55,518 nucleotides of DNA, from the NCBI GenBank assembly GCA_016179105.1, contig JACOSB010000154.1, positions 1 through 55,518 of the forward strand. The letters are read 5' to 3'. This DNA comes from Candidatus Acetothermia bacterium. GTDB taxonomy: Bacteria > Bipolaricaulota > Bipolaricaulia > RBG-16-55-9 > DRXL01. Below, piece by piece: positions 32,584-39,753 of the stretch. The position numbers and the translations under genes are program-made. The first letter of the stretch is position 1. Every line of letters begins with the position of its first letter. Below the pieces are notes generated by a model, which saw only the letters and a list, made by a program, of their open reading frames with translations, was not told the DNA's origin and made no database searches.

Positions 32584-33405
32584 ATGTCGGAGTTCGATTT
32601 CTCGTTCAAAGCGTTCGCCCAACAGCCCTTTTATAAAGAAGTCAATCGCCTGCTCGTCAATCTCTCCAATATTCAACCCGGTCAAAAAGTGATCGATCTT
32701 GCGTGCGGAGCCGGCACCGTGACACGTTTGATCATGGAAAAATTGCAGGGCGCGCGCGAGAGTTTTATCATCGTGCTCGATTCTTCTTCGGAAGCGTTAC
32801 GGCTCACCAAAGAAGAGCTCGGCCAGTTCAAATCCAACGTGGTTGAGTTCGTGCAGGGGCACGCGGAGCAGGTCTCACAACTCGTGCGGGATCGGGTCGA
32901 TGCGATCTTTCTGTGCAACGCGATCCATATGATCGAGGACAAGAAGCAACTGATCTCGGGCGTCGCAAGCCGACTCCAAAAAGGTGGCATCTTCGCCTTC
33001 AACACCACGTTCTTTGACGGCTCTCAGTTGCCCGAGACCGAGCAATTTTACCGGCGCTGGATGCTGCGCTCGCTCCGAATCCTCAAGAGGAAGTATGATC
33101 TAATGCCCGACCGAGCTGAAAAAGTAGAGGCACGCAAACAGCTCACCGTAGATGACTACCTAGAGCTCTTGCACGCCCATCAGTTGGAAATCCGCGAACA
33201 CCAGATGCAAAAAGTGCTCGTTCCCCTAGAAGGATGGCTCGCGATCAGCCAGTTCGCGGACTTTGTGAACGGCGCGATGCCCAAAGTCCCCGTGGCTCAG
33301 GCCAGCGATGCCCTGCAACAGGGGTTGCGAGAAGTTTTTGAGGAACTTCAATTAACAGCCGTTCCCCGCAACTGGTGGTTAGTGATCGCCGCTCGCAGCG
33401 CTTAG
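32584..33405 (+). CDS. class I SAM-dependent methyltransferase
   Basis: The 273-residue product has a Rossmann methylase fold. Motif I is VIDLACGAGTVTRL near residue 37, the acidic end of beta-2 is VLDSSSEALRL, and DAIFLCNAIHMIEDKKQ is the motif IV region. GGIFAFNTTFFDG follows. The C-terminal third is helical and may bind the substrate. Similar proteins act on small molecules or lipids; no specific substrate is suggested by the neighbours. A strong CAGGAGG SD precedes the ATG. Confidence 0.85.
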   Translation: MSEFDFSFKAFAQQPFYKEVNRLLVNLSNIQPGQKVIDLACGAGTVTRLIMEKLQGARESFIIVLDSSSEALRLTKEELGQFKSNVVEFVQGHAEQVSQLVRDRVDAIFLCNAIHMIEDKKQLISGVASRLQKGGIFAFNTTFFDGSQLPETEQFYRRWMLRSLRILKRKYDLMPDRAEKVEARKQLTVDDYLELLHAHQLEIREHQMQKVLVPLEGWLAISQFADFVNGAMPKVPVAQASDALQQGLREVFEELQLTAVPRNWWLVIAARSA

Positions 33406-33494
33406 CGTCGGCTTCTGCCGCCGCCCCCACGCCGAGTTCGCTGCTTCGCCTTTTCCGCCTTGCGTCGCTTACGAAGTGTCTTCTGCTTAGGCAC
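33402..33494 (-). CDS. 30-residue, extremely basic small protein
   Basis: A GTG start with upstream AAGGGGGAG opens PKQKTLRKRRKAEKAKQRTR, followed by RGGGGRSRR and TAA. Half of all residues are Lys or Arg. The composition recalls very small ribosomal proteins, but no family match is clear to me. The 3' end overlaps the convergent methyltransferase stop by four nt. A TTGACC with a poor -10 box lies upstream. It is below normal gene-calling limits and could be spurious. Confidence 0.45.
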   Translation of the reverse strand: MPKQKTLRKRRKAEKAKQRTRRGGGGRSRR

Positions 33495-33633
33495 CCAGGA
33501 CTCCCCCTTCGAAAGTAATGCTTTAGACTACCCGGTCAAAACGGGCTGTGACTATCCCATGCGTCCCTTACTAAGCTTACGTTCGCACATCTCTCTCGCT
33601 CCCCTCAGCCAATGCCGAGCGATCATCAAAGAA

Positions 33634-33661
33634 GTAGGGGCGAAGCATGCTTCGCCCCTAC
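33634..33661. repeat. dispersed GC-rich palindrome, copy E
   Basis: GTAGGGGCGAAGCA mirrored by TGCTTCGCCCCTAC, a perfect 28-bp palindrome. It lies between the 30-aa ORF and the stop of a secreted-protein gene. Confidence 0.85.
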
Positions 33662-33682
33662 GTGCTTCCAGATTTTAGATGA

Positions 33683-34372
33683 TTATTTCTTCGCGCACTT
33701 GAGCTTGGGCTCGACGAAGCTCGGCTGGAGCGTAATCAAAAACTCGGCGTAGAAGACCTGCGAGAGCGACTGAAGATTCACGTCTTGCATCGGCACCGAG
33801 ATCACTGCGACCGTCCAGAGATAGAGTTGGACTTTGGTGGCATCGAAATCTTCCTCTTCTTTGATGCGATAGGTATACCACTGAGGCTGGCGCTTCGCGA
33901 TGGGCTCCAAGAGTTGCTTGAGCAAAATTTGAGAAGCGACGCGCTTGATATTGTCCGTCGCGCCGAATTGCGCTTCATGTTCCAGGTCTTCCTTGCTCAA
34001 CCCTGACAGGTTCTTCCCATCGACGACGGTGCTTTTGATTTCGGGCACAGCAAAGCAGGCATCAATAATTTTGCCTTGCTCAGCTTCTTTGATCGCTTGG
34101 CTCAGCTCTTTGAAGCCGCGTTCTTCTTCAGCCTTTTGCGCGACAGGCCTCAAGTCATTGAGCGTCTTTCCGGTGAAGAGATAGGCTGCGACGAGCGTGC
34201 GCGAGGCCGCTAGGCGATAGATGGGGATGGTGTCGTTCGTGGCCATCTCTGTAAGGCGAGGAATGTCTTTTTTGTCAGCGAGCGCCTGCCAAGACTGAGC
34301 GCTCACGAAGATCATCACGATGAGAAACAATACGAGGGTTTTAGGGAGCAGAGAGGTACGATTCAGATTCAC
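33683..34372 (-). CDS. secreted protein of unknown function
   Basis: AAGGAGG five nt before a GTG at 34372 sets the start, giving 229 residues. The first 31 residues form a signal peptide (LPKTLVLFLIVMIFVSAQSWQALA, read in two parts LPKTLVLFLIV and FVSAQSWQALA). The mature part is helical up to about residue 150 (RLTEMATNDTIPIYRLAA, with HEAT-like character) and ends in a beta-rich segment (LYLWTVAVISVPMQDVN). One Cys lies in the middle and one near the end. I do not recognise a family. It lies directly 3' of tRNA-Arg. Confidence 0.7.
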   Translation of the reverse strand: MNLNRTSLLPKTLVLFLIVMIFVSAQSWQALADKKDIPRLTEMATNDTIPIYRLAASRTLVAAYLFTGKTLNDLRPVAQKAEEERGFKELSQAIKEAEQGKIIDACFAVPEIKSTVVDGKNLSGLSKEDLEHEAQFGATDNIKRVASQILLKQLLEPIAKRQPQWYTYRIKEEEDFDATKVQLYLWTVAVISVPMQDVNLQSLSQVFYAEFLITLQPSFVEPKLKCAKK

Positions 34373-34401
34373 GGGCTCCTCCTTCATTCGTTCAATTATA
34401 C

Positions 34402-34478
34402 TGGTGCGCCCGGCAGGAATCGAACCTGCGGCCTGCGGTTTAGGAAACCGCCGCTCTATCCTACTGAGCTACGGGCGC
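34402..34478 (-). tRNA. tRNA-Arg (CCT anticodon)
   Basis: The minus strand folds as a full cloverleaf: acceptor GCGCCCG with CGGGCGC, D-arm AGCTCAGTAGGATAGAGC, anticodon stem-loop CGGTT-TCCTAA-ACCG around CCT, T-arm GCAGGTTCGATTCCTGC. The 3' CCA is encoded at 34402-34404. Its 5' part is repeated 10.9 kb away at 45280-45347. This intact copy is therefore the left boundary of an integrated element, which now supplies the tRNA's 5' part and promoter. Confidence 0.93.
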
Positions 34479-34481
34479 GCA
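34414..34481 (-). repeat. left attachment-site repeat (68 bp)
   Basis: Identical over 68 bp to 45280-45347 and in the same orientation. It covers the tRNA-Arg from its 5' end to the T-stem and three nt beyond the 5' end. Identity ends before the 3' acceptor strand. Confidence 0.85.
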
Positions 34482-34491
34482 TAACCCACGC

Positions 34492-34520
34492 AGTTTACTC
34501 GCCCTCAATCCGCTCGTCAA
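34492..34520 (-). promoter_or_regulatory. promoter of intact tRNA-Arg, carried by the element
   Basis: Minus-strand TTGACG at 34515-34520, a 17-nt spacer and TAAACT at 34492-34497. It lies inside the element. The same TTGACG-17-TAAACT layout stands outside the element, upstream of the truncated tRNA copy. Confidence 0.6.
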
Positions 34521-34549
34521 GAGGATAATCACCATTCTACTTCCCCTAT

Positions 34550-34600
34550 AAAGAGCTTGGCCGAGTAAGCCCCTAAACAGGGGAGACCGCCGCTCTTTTT
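34550..34600 (+). promoter_or_regulatory. hairpin with T-tract just before the integrase start
   Basis: Outer stem AAAGAGC with GCTCTTT (34550-34556, 34592-34598) encloses CCCCT-AAAC-AGGGG (34570-34583). It ends in TTTTT directly before the integrase ATG. It looks like an attenuator or intrinsic terminator placed where the SD should be. Confidence 0.45.
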
Positions 34601-35530
34601 ATGACCCAGTTTCAGACACTTCACTCGCAGAAGTTGGAAATTTTTTCGGAGGCGATTGAGGCGTTCCATCTCTTCGCTCGGATCGAGGGCAGAAGCCCGA
34701 AGACAATCAAAACCTATCAGGATGCTTTCCAAGACATTCTCAACTTTGTCGAAGGAACTGTCTCGCTCTCACAACTCACGCCCGGAGAGTTCAGGCGCTG
34801 GATCGCTACCAGGATAGACGAAGGCTACGCGAAGTCCACGATCAACATTCGCTTGCGCGTGCTCAGGACTCTTTTTTTCTGGTTGACACGAGAGGGTCAT
34901 ATCCCTGCCAGCCCGCTTCAGCATATCAAGCCACTGAAGGTTCCACAGCAGTATCCCTACGTGCTCTCCGAGCTACAGGCTCAAGCGCTGTTAAGAGCGA
35001 TTAACCGTCACAGCTGGGCGGGCAAACGTAACTGGGCCATGATGCTCATGTTCCTAGACGGTATGCTCCGGGTTTCTGAACTCATCAATCTCGATCTGGG
35101 TGATGTGAGCCTACACGCTCAGTCCGTCCACGTGCGTCACGGCAAGGGAGATAAAGAGCGTGTCGTCTTCATGGGGCGTAAGTTGACTCGCGCCATGCAG
35201 GACTGGCTTCAAGTCCGAGGGCATCACATTGGCGAAGACCGGCTGTTTATCACTCGTCAGGGCTACAAGCTCACTCAACGCAACGTGCAACGCATCATAA
35301 AGCGCTTGGCAGCCAAAGCTCGTATAGAAGGTGTTCGCTGTTCACCCCATACGCTACGTCACACCGGCGCCACCCTTTTCATCCGCAACGGCGGCGACCC
35401 GTTCAGCCTGCAACGTCTGCTTGGCCACAGCGACATCTCAACGACGATGATCTACGTGCACATGGCCGGGACAGCGCTGCGAGAAGCGCACGCGAAGGCC
35501 AGCCCGGTGGATCGGTTGCTGGAGGGGTAA
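34601..35530 (+). CDS. tyrosine recombinase/integrase of the tRNA-Arg element
   Basis: The 309-residue product has an N-terminal SAM-like core-binding domain (about 12-105, FHLFARIEGRSPKTIKTYQD). The catalytic domain shows Arg157 (LRVSELINL), Lys182 (GKGDKERVVF), His250 and Arg253 (HTLRHTGATL), His276 (LGHSDIST) and the Tyr285 nucleophile (IYVHMAG). All catalytic residues are present. It is of XerC/XerD-like size and lies 120 nt from the left att repeat, so it is the likely integrase. No SD precedes the ATG; a hairpin with T-tract abuts it. Confidence 0.93.
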   Translation: MTQFQTLHSQKLEIFSEAIEAFHLFARIEGRSPKTIKTYQDAFQDILNFVEGTVSLSQLTPGEFRRWIATRIDEGYAKSTINIRLRVLRTLFFWLTREGHIPASPLQHIKPLKVPQQYPYVLSELQAQALLRAINRHSWAGKRNWAMMLMFLDGMLRVSELINLDLGDVSLHAQSVHVRHGKGDKERVVFMGRKLTRAMQDWLQVRGHHIGEDRLFITRQGYKLTQRNVQRIIKRLAAKARIEGVRCSPHTLRHTGATLFIRNGGDPFSLQRLLGHSDISTTMIYVHMAGTALREAHAKASPVDRLLEG

Positions 35531-35543
35531 CTGATAAGAGAAT

Positions 35544-35676
35544 GCCCCGGCCGGTAAACACCGAGGATAACCGGCGCGGGGCTAATTCAGCGGGCGCAGT
35601 CTGAGGACAAAACTACCGGTTCGTTGGGTGGGCTGACGGTGGCTTGGAACCACCGTTCGAGGACTTGGTCCGGTAG
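35544..35676 (+). ncRNA. candidate structured RNA downstream of the integrase
   Basis: Two strong stems stand in 133 nt without an ORF. Stem 1: GCCCCGGCCGGT (35544-35555) pairs with ACCGGC-G-CGGGGC (35570-35582), 12 bp with one bulged G. Stem 2: CTACCGG (35613-35619) pairs with CCGGTAG (35670-35676) and encloses ACGGTGG/CCACCGT (35636-35656). CCGGT/ACCGG recurs at 35708-35712. It could be a non-coding RNA, an integrase mRNA end, or recombinase binding sites. The remainder to 35786 shows no gene. Confidence 0.45.
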
Positions 35677-35786
35677 AAAACCAAAACTGCACCCGCACGG
35701 GCATCTTACCGGCTGACAGGGGTAAGAATCAAAGCATCAACGCTACCTCGGCGGCGCTGGACTTGGACTACTACCCAGCACGACTA

Positions 35787-36677
35787 TCAGGGCATTGTAA
35801 AACTCTCCGACGGTTTGTGGTTGAGTTTGGATTGCCTTCCAGATGGCGTCAAAGGGTATCGAGTTTGGATCGTCATGCCGGGATAGAAGTCCCATAAATC
35901 CCATAAATATCTTGTGATCACGCCTTCTATGTCAGCCTGATTAGGCAAATTATCCAGGCCATGCTCGTAGTTGACACAGTCCCCACTGGGCCAACAGAAG
36001 ACCGATGTCTGGCCGATGAGCATGGCGAAGAAGGTTGCCCAGCCCTCACTCCAAGCGCATGTCAAACTGGAAGGCTCTGTGACAATATGAGGAGTTGGAC
36101 AATTGCTCCCGAAGGGGACAGTGTAGACTGCATCCATCACCGCGTGCCCTAGTTCATGCCAAAGCCCAGAGAATCCGTTGACGAGTTCACTGGTCTGCAA
36201 GTGGATGACGTTAGGTGTGCTCGTTCCGTCTTGACAGTAAAATGCAGAACAATCTAGCTTGTTTGAGGGCCAAAAGATGGTTAGCTTCTTGGATAAGGGC
36301 CATCCTTGCGCACGGATGCGATTCACCTCAGCCAGGATTTTGACGGGCAAATCTCCACCTGGGCGGGGGATAGTGACAGCCTTTGCTTGAGGGATAGCGA
36401 TGGCTCTGTAAGGTTCGCCCTCTGCATTGAGCACGCGATCGGTCCCTGTGTCTGCATAGATGGTAAGTCGCTCAAGAGGTTGCGGAACGATTAAAGAAGT
36501 TTGTATTCCTTCTTGGAATTGTCCTTTTAACTCTTGTCCATCCGTCAGCCTAGCTTGATAGCGAAAATTCAATCCGTCCGGATTGTATATCTGGTAGGTT
36601 TGTGGGGTAAGCCCCAACATCGTGCAGCCGGTCAGAAGCCCAAAAGAGACGATACCCAAAAGGCGTATGAAAAACAT
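35787..36677 (-). CDS. lipoprotein zinc metalloprotease (HExxH)
   Basis: AAGGAG nine nt before the ATG at 36677 selects a 296-residue product. The signal FFIRLLGIVSFGLLTGC ends in a lipobox with Cys at about residue 18. WHELGHAVMDAVY near residue 180 is a zincin HExxH site with a Gly after the second position. Four to six Cys residues (DCSAFYCQ, NCPTPH, LTCAW, FCWPSGDC) suggest disulfides outside the cytoplasm. SEGWATFFAML may supply the third ligand Glu or adjoin it. The target is unknown. It is cargo of the element. Confidence 0.8.
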   Translation of the reverse strand: MFFIRLLGIVSFGLLTGCTMLGLTPQTYQIYNPDGLNFRYQARLTDGQELKGQFQEGIQTSLIVPQPLERLTIYADTGTDRVLNAEGEPYRAIAIPQAKAVTIPRPGGDLPVKILAEVNRIRAQGWPLSKKLTIFWPSNKLDCSAFYCQDGTSTPNVIHLQTSELVNGFSGLWHELGHAVMDAVYTVPFGSNCPTPHIVTEPSSLTCAWSEGWATFFAMLIGQTSVFCWPSGDCVNYEHGLDNLPNQADIEGVITRYLWDLWDFYPGMTIQTRYPLTPSGRQSKLNHKPSESFTMP

Positions 36678-36763
36678 CCTGCTCAACTCCTTCCAGATTT
36701 CATTCTCATTCATCGGGGACAATTTATCAACATCGTTACCAAAAGGGAACTTTCTGTAACGGG

Positions 36764-37426
36764 TTAAAGGGGAGAAGGCGCTGACGATCCTGTGGGGCTT
36801 TCCGGCTTGTCTGGATAATGACCATTTTGTAACAGTCGGCGAACGGTCTGGTAGCTGCACCCGAAATGCTTCGCCGTCTTGCGTAGGCTTCTTAACTCGT
36901 CGTATTTGGCTTTGACCGCAGCATGGTCTAGTTCGATCGCGGGGCGGCCCCAGTCTGCCAATTCTCCGGCCTCACGCTTGCGATTATAAGCCGCCTTGAC
37001 TCGATCGCTGAGCTTGATCGCTTCGAGCCGGGCTTGCCATGCCAGCACTTCAGAGATGAATCGTCGTAAGATCGCGCCCAGCTCGCCTTCAACGTTGAAG
37101 GAGTCCAGAAAGTCTTCTTGCACCGAGTGCAGCTGCACGCCCCACAATGATAAATCATTAAGGTCACGCATGAGAGCTTGAGACCCTTGGCGCGTCCACC
37201 GATCGAGTGCCCACACAACGATGTGCTTAAATTTTCCGGCGCGGGCGTCGGACTTGCACGCTTCGTAGTCCGGGCGCTCTGTGTCCTGGTAGCCGCTCAA
37301 TCCGTGATCGCGGTAGACGTGCACGATTTCCCAGCTGCGCGCTTGGCAAAACTGCTCGCACGCGGCTAGTTGGTTTGTTTCATTCTGTTCTTCGCTGGAT
37401 ACTCGGAGATAGATTGAAGCTTTCAT
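36764..37426 (-). CDS. serine recombinase (resolvase/invertase type)
   Basis: The 220-residue product opens MKASIYLRVSSEEQNETNQ, with the catalytic Ser in YLRVSS. GLSGYQDTERPDYEACKSD and VVWALDRWTRQG carry the conserved Arg and Asp of the resolvase fold. The long E-helix is followed by a Hin-type HTH at about 175-205 (LRKTAKHFGCSYQTVRRLL). It is of small resolvase size, not a large serine integrase. It may resolve multimers of the element or invert DNA. No SD is visible, and a strong hairpin lies just upstream. Confidence 0.9.
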   Translation of the reverse strand: MKASIYLRVSSEEQNETNQLAACEQFCQARSWEIVHVYRDHGLSGYQDTERPDYEACKSDARAGKFKHIVVWALDRWTRQGSQALMRDLNDLSLWGVQLHSVQEDFLDSFNVEGELGAILRRFISEVLAWQARLEAIKLSDRVKAAYNRKREAGELADWGRPAIELDHAAVKAKYDELRSLRKTAKHFGCSYQTVRRLLQNGHYPDKPESPTGSSAPSPL

Positions 37427-37436
37427 GATCGGCAGA

Positions 37437-37475
37437 AGAGCGCCGGACTCCCTTTCCCGCTTAGCCCGGCGCTCT
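37437..37475 (-). terminator. 10-bp hairpin between the coiled-coil gene and the resolvase gene
   Basis: AGAGCGCCGG at 37437-37446 pairs with CCGGCGCTCT at 37466-37475, with a 19-nt loop. There is no long T-run. It stands in front of the resolvase ATG, so it could act as a partial terminator or mask translation. Confidence 0.5.
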
Positions 37476-37484
37476 TCGATCTTG

Positions 37485-37745
37485 TCACTTTTCCGCCTCC
37501 ACATCGATCGCCTCCGGCTCTTCGCCGACCAGCTCTTGAAGCTGACCCTCGATATTATCGACCCGCTCCTCAAGAGCTGAGAAACGCCGATTGGTCTGCT
37601 TTACGTGAGCGAGAAGCATTCTGCGATCGAATGCCATTTCTTTCAGAATCGCTCGATCCAGGTCTCTTGCTTCGGACAAATCGAGTTTGGTTAGATCGGT
37701 GCCCTTGAGAGCTACCAACGATCCATTTCGTTTTTTCTTAGCCAT
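37485..37745 (-). CDS. small coiled-coil protein of the element
   Basis: AGGGGGTG before the ATG at 37745 gives 86 residues. The N-terminus is basic (MAKKKRNGSLVALKG), a helix follows (LSEARDLDRAILKEMAFDRR), and a heptad segment (NRRFSALEERVDNIEGQLQELV) and an acidic tail close it. I do not recognise a family. It lies four nt behind the XRE regulator and is probably co-transcribed with it. Confidence 0.6.
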   Translation of the reverse strand: MAKKKRNGSLVALKGTDLTKLDLSEARDLDRAILKEMAFDRRMLLAHVKQTNRRFSALEERVDNIEGQLQELVGEEPEAIDVEAEK

Positions 37746-37749
37746 AGTT

Positions 37750-38031
37750 TCACCCCCTAGCCTCATTCAGTTCTTTCAAAAGCTGCTGTAGTTCCTTTGC
37801 TGAGGCACGCAGCTCCGCAACGATCTCAGGCATTAAAGCCTTAAGGCCCGCCCAAGCCAGTGGCTCTGGATAACTCTGGCCACTGATCCAACGACTGTAG
37901 GTGCCCTGTTCCACTTTGCAAAATCGGGCTGTATCCGCCTGAGTCCATCCCAGTCTTTTTCGCAATGTTTCGAGGCGTTGGATCATCCCACGGAACTCTT
38001 TCTGTTCCTTTTGGCTGAGTCTGGGTGCCAT
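37750..38031 (-). CDS. XRE-family transcriptional regulator
   Basis: The 93-residue product has one helix-turn-helix at about residues 20-60 (LRKRLGWTQADTARFCKVEQGTYSRWISG), read in pieces RKRLGWTQADTARFC and VEQGTYSRWISGQS. A leucine-rich helical tail follows. The ATG stands close behind a consensus promoter whose -10 region is spanned by a CATAAAG/CTTTATG palindrome, which suggests autorepression. It is the likely master regulator of the element. Confidence 0.88.
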   Translation of the reverse strand: MAPRLSQKEQKEFRGMIQRLETLRKRLGWTQADTARFCKVEQGTYSRWISGQSYPEPLAWAGLKALMPEIVAELRASAKELQQLLKELNEARG

Positions 38032-38032
38032 A

Positions 38033-38066
38033 CATAAAGTATAAAATAATTCTTTATGAATGTCAA
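38033..38066 (-). promoter_or_regulatory. consensus promoter with palindromic operator for the XRE gene
   Basis: Minus-strand TTGACA at 38061-38066, a 17-nt spacer and TATACT at 38038-38043. The arms CATAAAG (38033-38039) and CTTTATG (38052-38058) form an inverted repeat over the -10 box and spacer. Confidence 0.75.
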
Positions 38067-38887
38067 ATGGAAACCTTATACCTGTATCTCAAATCTTTGA
38101 CAACATCCAAGTTAGGTCTCAGTTCGTCTCTGACTCGCAAAGCAAGGCGATCTCCGGCAGCAAGCTTTTGCTTGAATTCCATGATCGTATTGATGTCGCG
38201 TTTCAGAAGCCCCTGGAGCAATCGAGCGCGCTCCGCATCGTCTTTGTCCTTATCAGAGGGAGTATTGCTTTGAACGACAGTTTGGCTAGGACGCGGCGCT
38301 ATATATCGATCTATCCATTGCCTAATCTTCTCGAAATTGGCCACGGCCAAGTAGATGCCTCCCGCTAGTAGCAAAAATTCTAACGGAAACCTAGAATTCG
38401 ATTGCACGCGGTGAGCGCGCTCTACTTTGGTCAGAGACTGCGGTTGAGCTAACTTAAAGCTCAAATCTTGATTCTGCGATCTGAGTTGCTCAATTTGGTT
38501 ATCACGCTCTCTGAGCGCGCTCAAGGTTTGATTTTGCTTTAGATTCAATTCTTGTAACTGCTTTGATACGTGAGCGAGCTTGGTCGTCAGTGCGGTTTCG
38601 CGCTCATGAGCTTGCTTGCGTTCGCTATCTATAGATTTAGTAAGAGCCCCAAGCTCTTGGATGTAGGCTAAAGTCTCTTCATCGGCTTGTGCATCTTGAT
38701 TATTTGATTGAGTAAGCTCCACAGCGCGTTGCTCAGGCCGTCGCGTCACTTGCCCTCTCATCACGAGGGCGGACACAGCACCGGCCAGCTCCCGACCGTG
38801 CAGGCCGGTCTGGGCTTCAAGCTCTTCGTAGCTCAGTCGGCCTCCAGTTGACCGCAGTGTTTCCAGAACTTTTTCACTCTTTTCCAT
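38063..38887 (-). CDS. winged-helix, coiled-coil, single-helix membrane protein
   Basis: The 274-residue product begins with a winged helix (about 1-60: VLETLRSTGGRLSYEELEAQ, TGLHGRELAGAVSALVMRGQ). A long coiled coil follows (about 65-155), then one membrane helix (FPLEFLLLAGGIYLAVANF, about 175-193) and a helical cytoplasmic or external tail. A DNA-binding domain tethered to the membrane through a coiled coil suggests a role in segregation or positioning of the element, but that is inference. The gene's stop overlaps the -35 box of the XRE promoter. Confidence 0.65.
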   Translation of the reverse strand: MEKSEKVLETLRSTGGRLSYEELEAQTGLHGRELAGAVSALVMRGQVTRRPEQRAVELTQSNNQDAQADEETLAYIQELGALTKSIDSERKQAHERETALTTKLAHVSKQLQELNLKQNQTLSALRERDNQIEQLRSQNQDLSFKLAQPQSLTKVERAHRVQSNSRFPLEFLLLAGGIYLAVANFEKIRQWIDRYIAPRPSQTVVQSNTPSDKDKDDAERARLLQGLLKRDINTIMEFKQKLAAGDRLALRVRDELRPNLDVVKDLRYRYKVSI

Positions 38888-38908
38888 CGGTTGCCTCGCT
38901 CATGTTAA

Positions 38909-39028
38909 TTAATTACACAATGACCGCGCTAGAGCGCACTCACTGACCTCGGTCGCCATAGTAGGACCGCGCATCAGAGCCGTCGCGAGCGCCGCCAGCA
39001 TAACCACTGCAAATCGCTGATAAGACAT
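38909..39028 (-). CDS. 39-residue small hydrophobic protein of the element
   Basis: AAAGGAG five nt before the ATG supports MSYQRFAVVMLAALATALMR followed by GPTMATEVSECALARSLCN. The N-terminal half is a hydrophobic helix, and the sequence could be a short secreted or membrane peptide. A hairpin (GGGCCGG with CCGGCCC) precedes the SD. It is not recognised. Confidence 0.4.
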   Translation of the reverse strand: MSYQRFAVVMLAALATALMRGPTMATEVSECALARSLCN

Positions 39029-39122
39029 CGTTGCTCCTTTGGGGCCGGAGCCCGTCAAGAACCCCGGCCCGATTATTGTTATTTTATACCCGATTCAGTA
39101 AACTCCGAAACGACATTTGTTG

Positions 39123-39170
39123 GATCGCCCGGCTCTATAATTTTCTCGACGTTACCAGAGCCGGGCGATC
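39123..39170. terminator. 14-bp perfect inverted repeat
   Basis: GATCGCCCGGCTCT (39123-39136) pairs with AGAGCCGGGCGATC (39157-39170) around a 20-nt loop. It overlaps the end of the 49-aa ORF. No T-run follows strongly on either strand, so it is a likely mRNA 3' hairpin or a protein binding site. Confidence 0.5.
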
Positions 39171-39284
39171 GGCTTTCTTGGGGCCAGCGATCGCGGGCAT
39201 CGGACGCCCGCAAACGGGGCACTTCTCGTGACGACCGAGAAGCCATTTCCGCCACGCTTGGGCCTCACGCTCCGTTGGGCGCAT
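39135..39284 (-). CDS. 49-residue CxxC protein, translationally coupled
   Basis: The ATG lies inside the last codons of the DUF669-like gene, with AAGGGAG upstream. The product is MRPTEREAQAWRKWLLGRHE, then KCPVCGRPMPAIAGPKKADR and PALVTSRKL. The single CPVCGRP knuckle resembles half of a zinc ribbon, so a dimer would be needed to bind zinc. Phage and plasmid genomes often have such small proteins. The function is unknown. Confidence 0.45.
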   Translation of the reverse strand: MRPTEREAQAWRKWLLGRHEKCPVCGRPMPAIAGPKKADRPALVTSRKL

Positions 39285-39657
39285 GGTTGCTCCCTTCGGG
39301 CGCGAACACGTCCTGAATGACCGCGTAGTCGCCGTCGTCGCCAGCCTTGTGAGTGACGATGATCGAAACCTCTTGACCCAGCAGCTCTTCCAGATCCACG
39401 CGCTCGCCTGGTTTGGGCTCGCCCATCAACCGTCGGTAGAGCTGGCCCAGCGCTGCTTTCGACGAGAGACTGAGTGTAAAATGCTTGGTTAGCCTCTCGC
39501 CCTCGAACTTGCCCGCAGTGATCTCGAATGTGAGTTTGACCGACTGTTTGGACTCGTCGAACTTGCTCTGCTCCGGCTTGCCGATCGTTACGATTTTCGC
39601 CTGATGTTCTCCGCGACCGATGAGAGTCTCGTTAGGAACTTCCACATAGACTGACAT
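39265..39657 (-). CDS. DUF669-like element protein
   Basis: AAAGGAG before the ATG gives 130 residues. The N-terminal half is beta-rich (VEVPNETLIGRGEHQAKIV, VKLTFEITAGKFEGERLTKH), and LSSKAALGQLYRRLMGE and LEELLGQEVSIIV follow. The layout resembles phage DUF669 proteins, which accompany replication genes and are thought to handle single-stranded DNA. The match is from memory and uncertain. It lies between a putative origin region and small genes of the element. Confidence 0.5.
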   Translation of the reverse strand: MSVYVEVPNETLIGRGEHQAKIVTIGKPEQSKFDESKQSVKLTFEITAGKFEGERLTKHFTLSLSSKAALGQLYRRLMGEPKPGERVDLEELLGQEVSIIVTHKAGDDGDYAVIQDVFAPEGSNHAPNGA

Positions 39658-39753
39658 GTTTCTCCTTTCGCGCTCACGAGTTACTTTGCGGTTGCGCTTG
39701 TCTGTGAGTTCGCACTCGCACTTTCAACGGCGGCGAGCGGGCCGAAGACAGGG

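Noticed and set aside
36764..37573. Longer resolvase beginning at 37573
   Set aside because: The extra N-terminus overlaps the coiled-coil gene and the 10-bp hairpin. MKASIYLRVSS is the normal start of the family.
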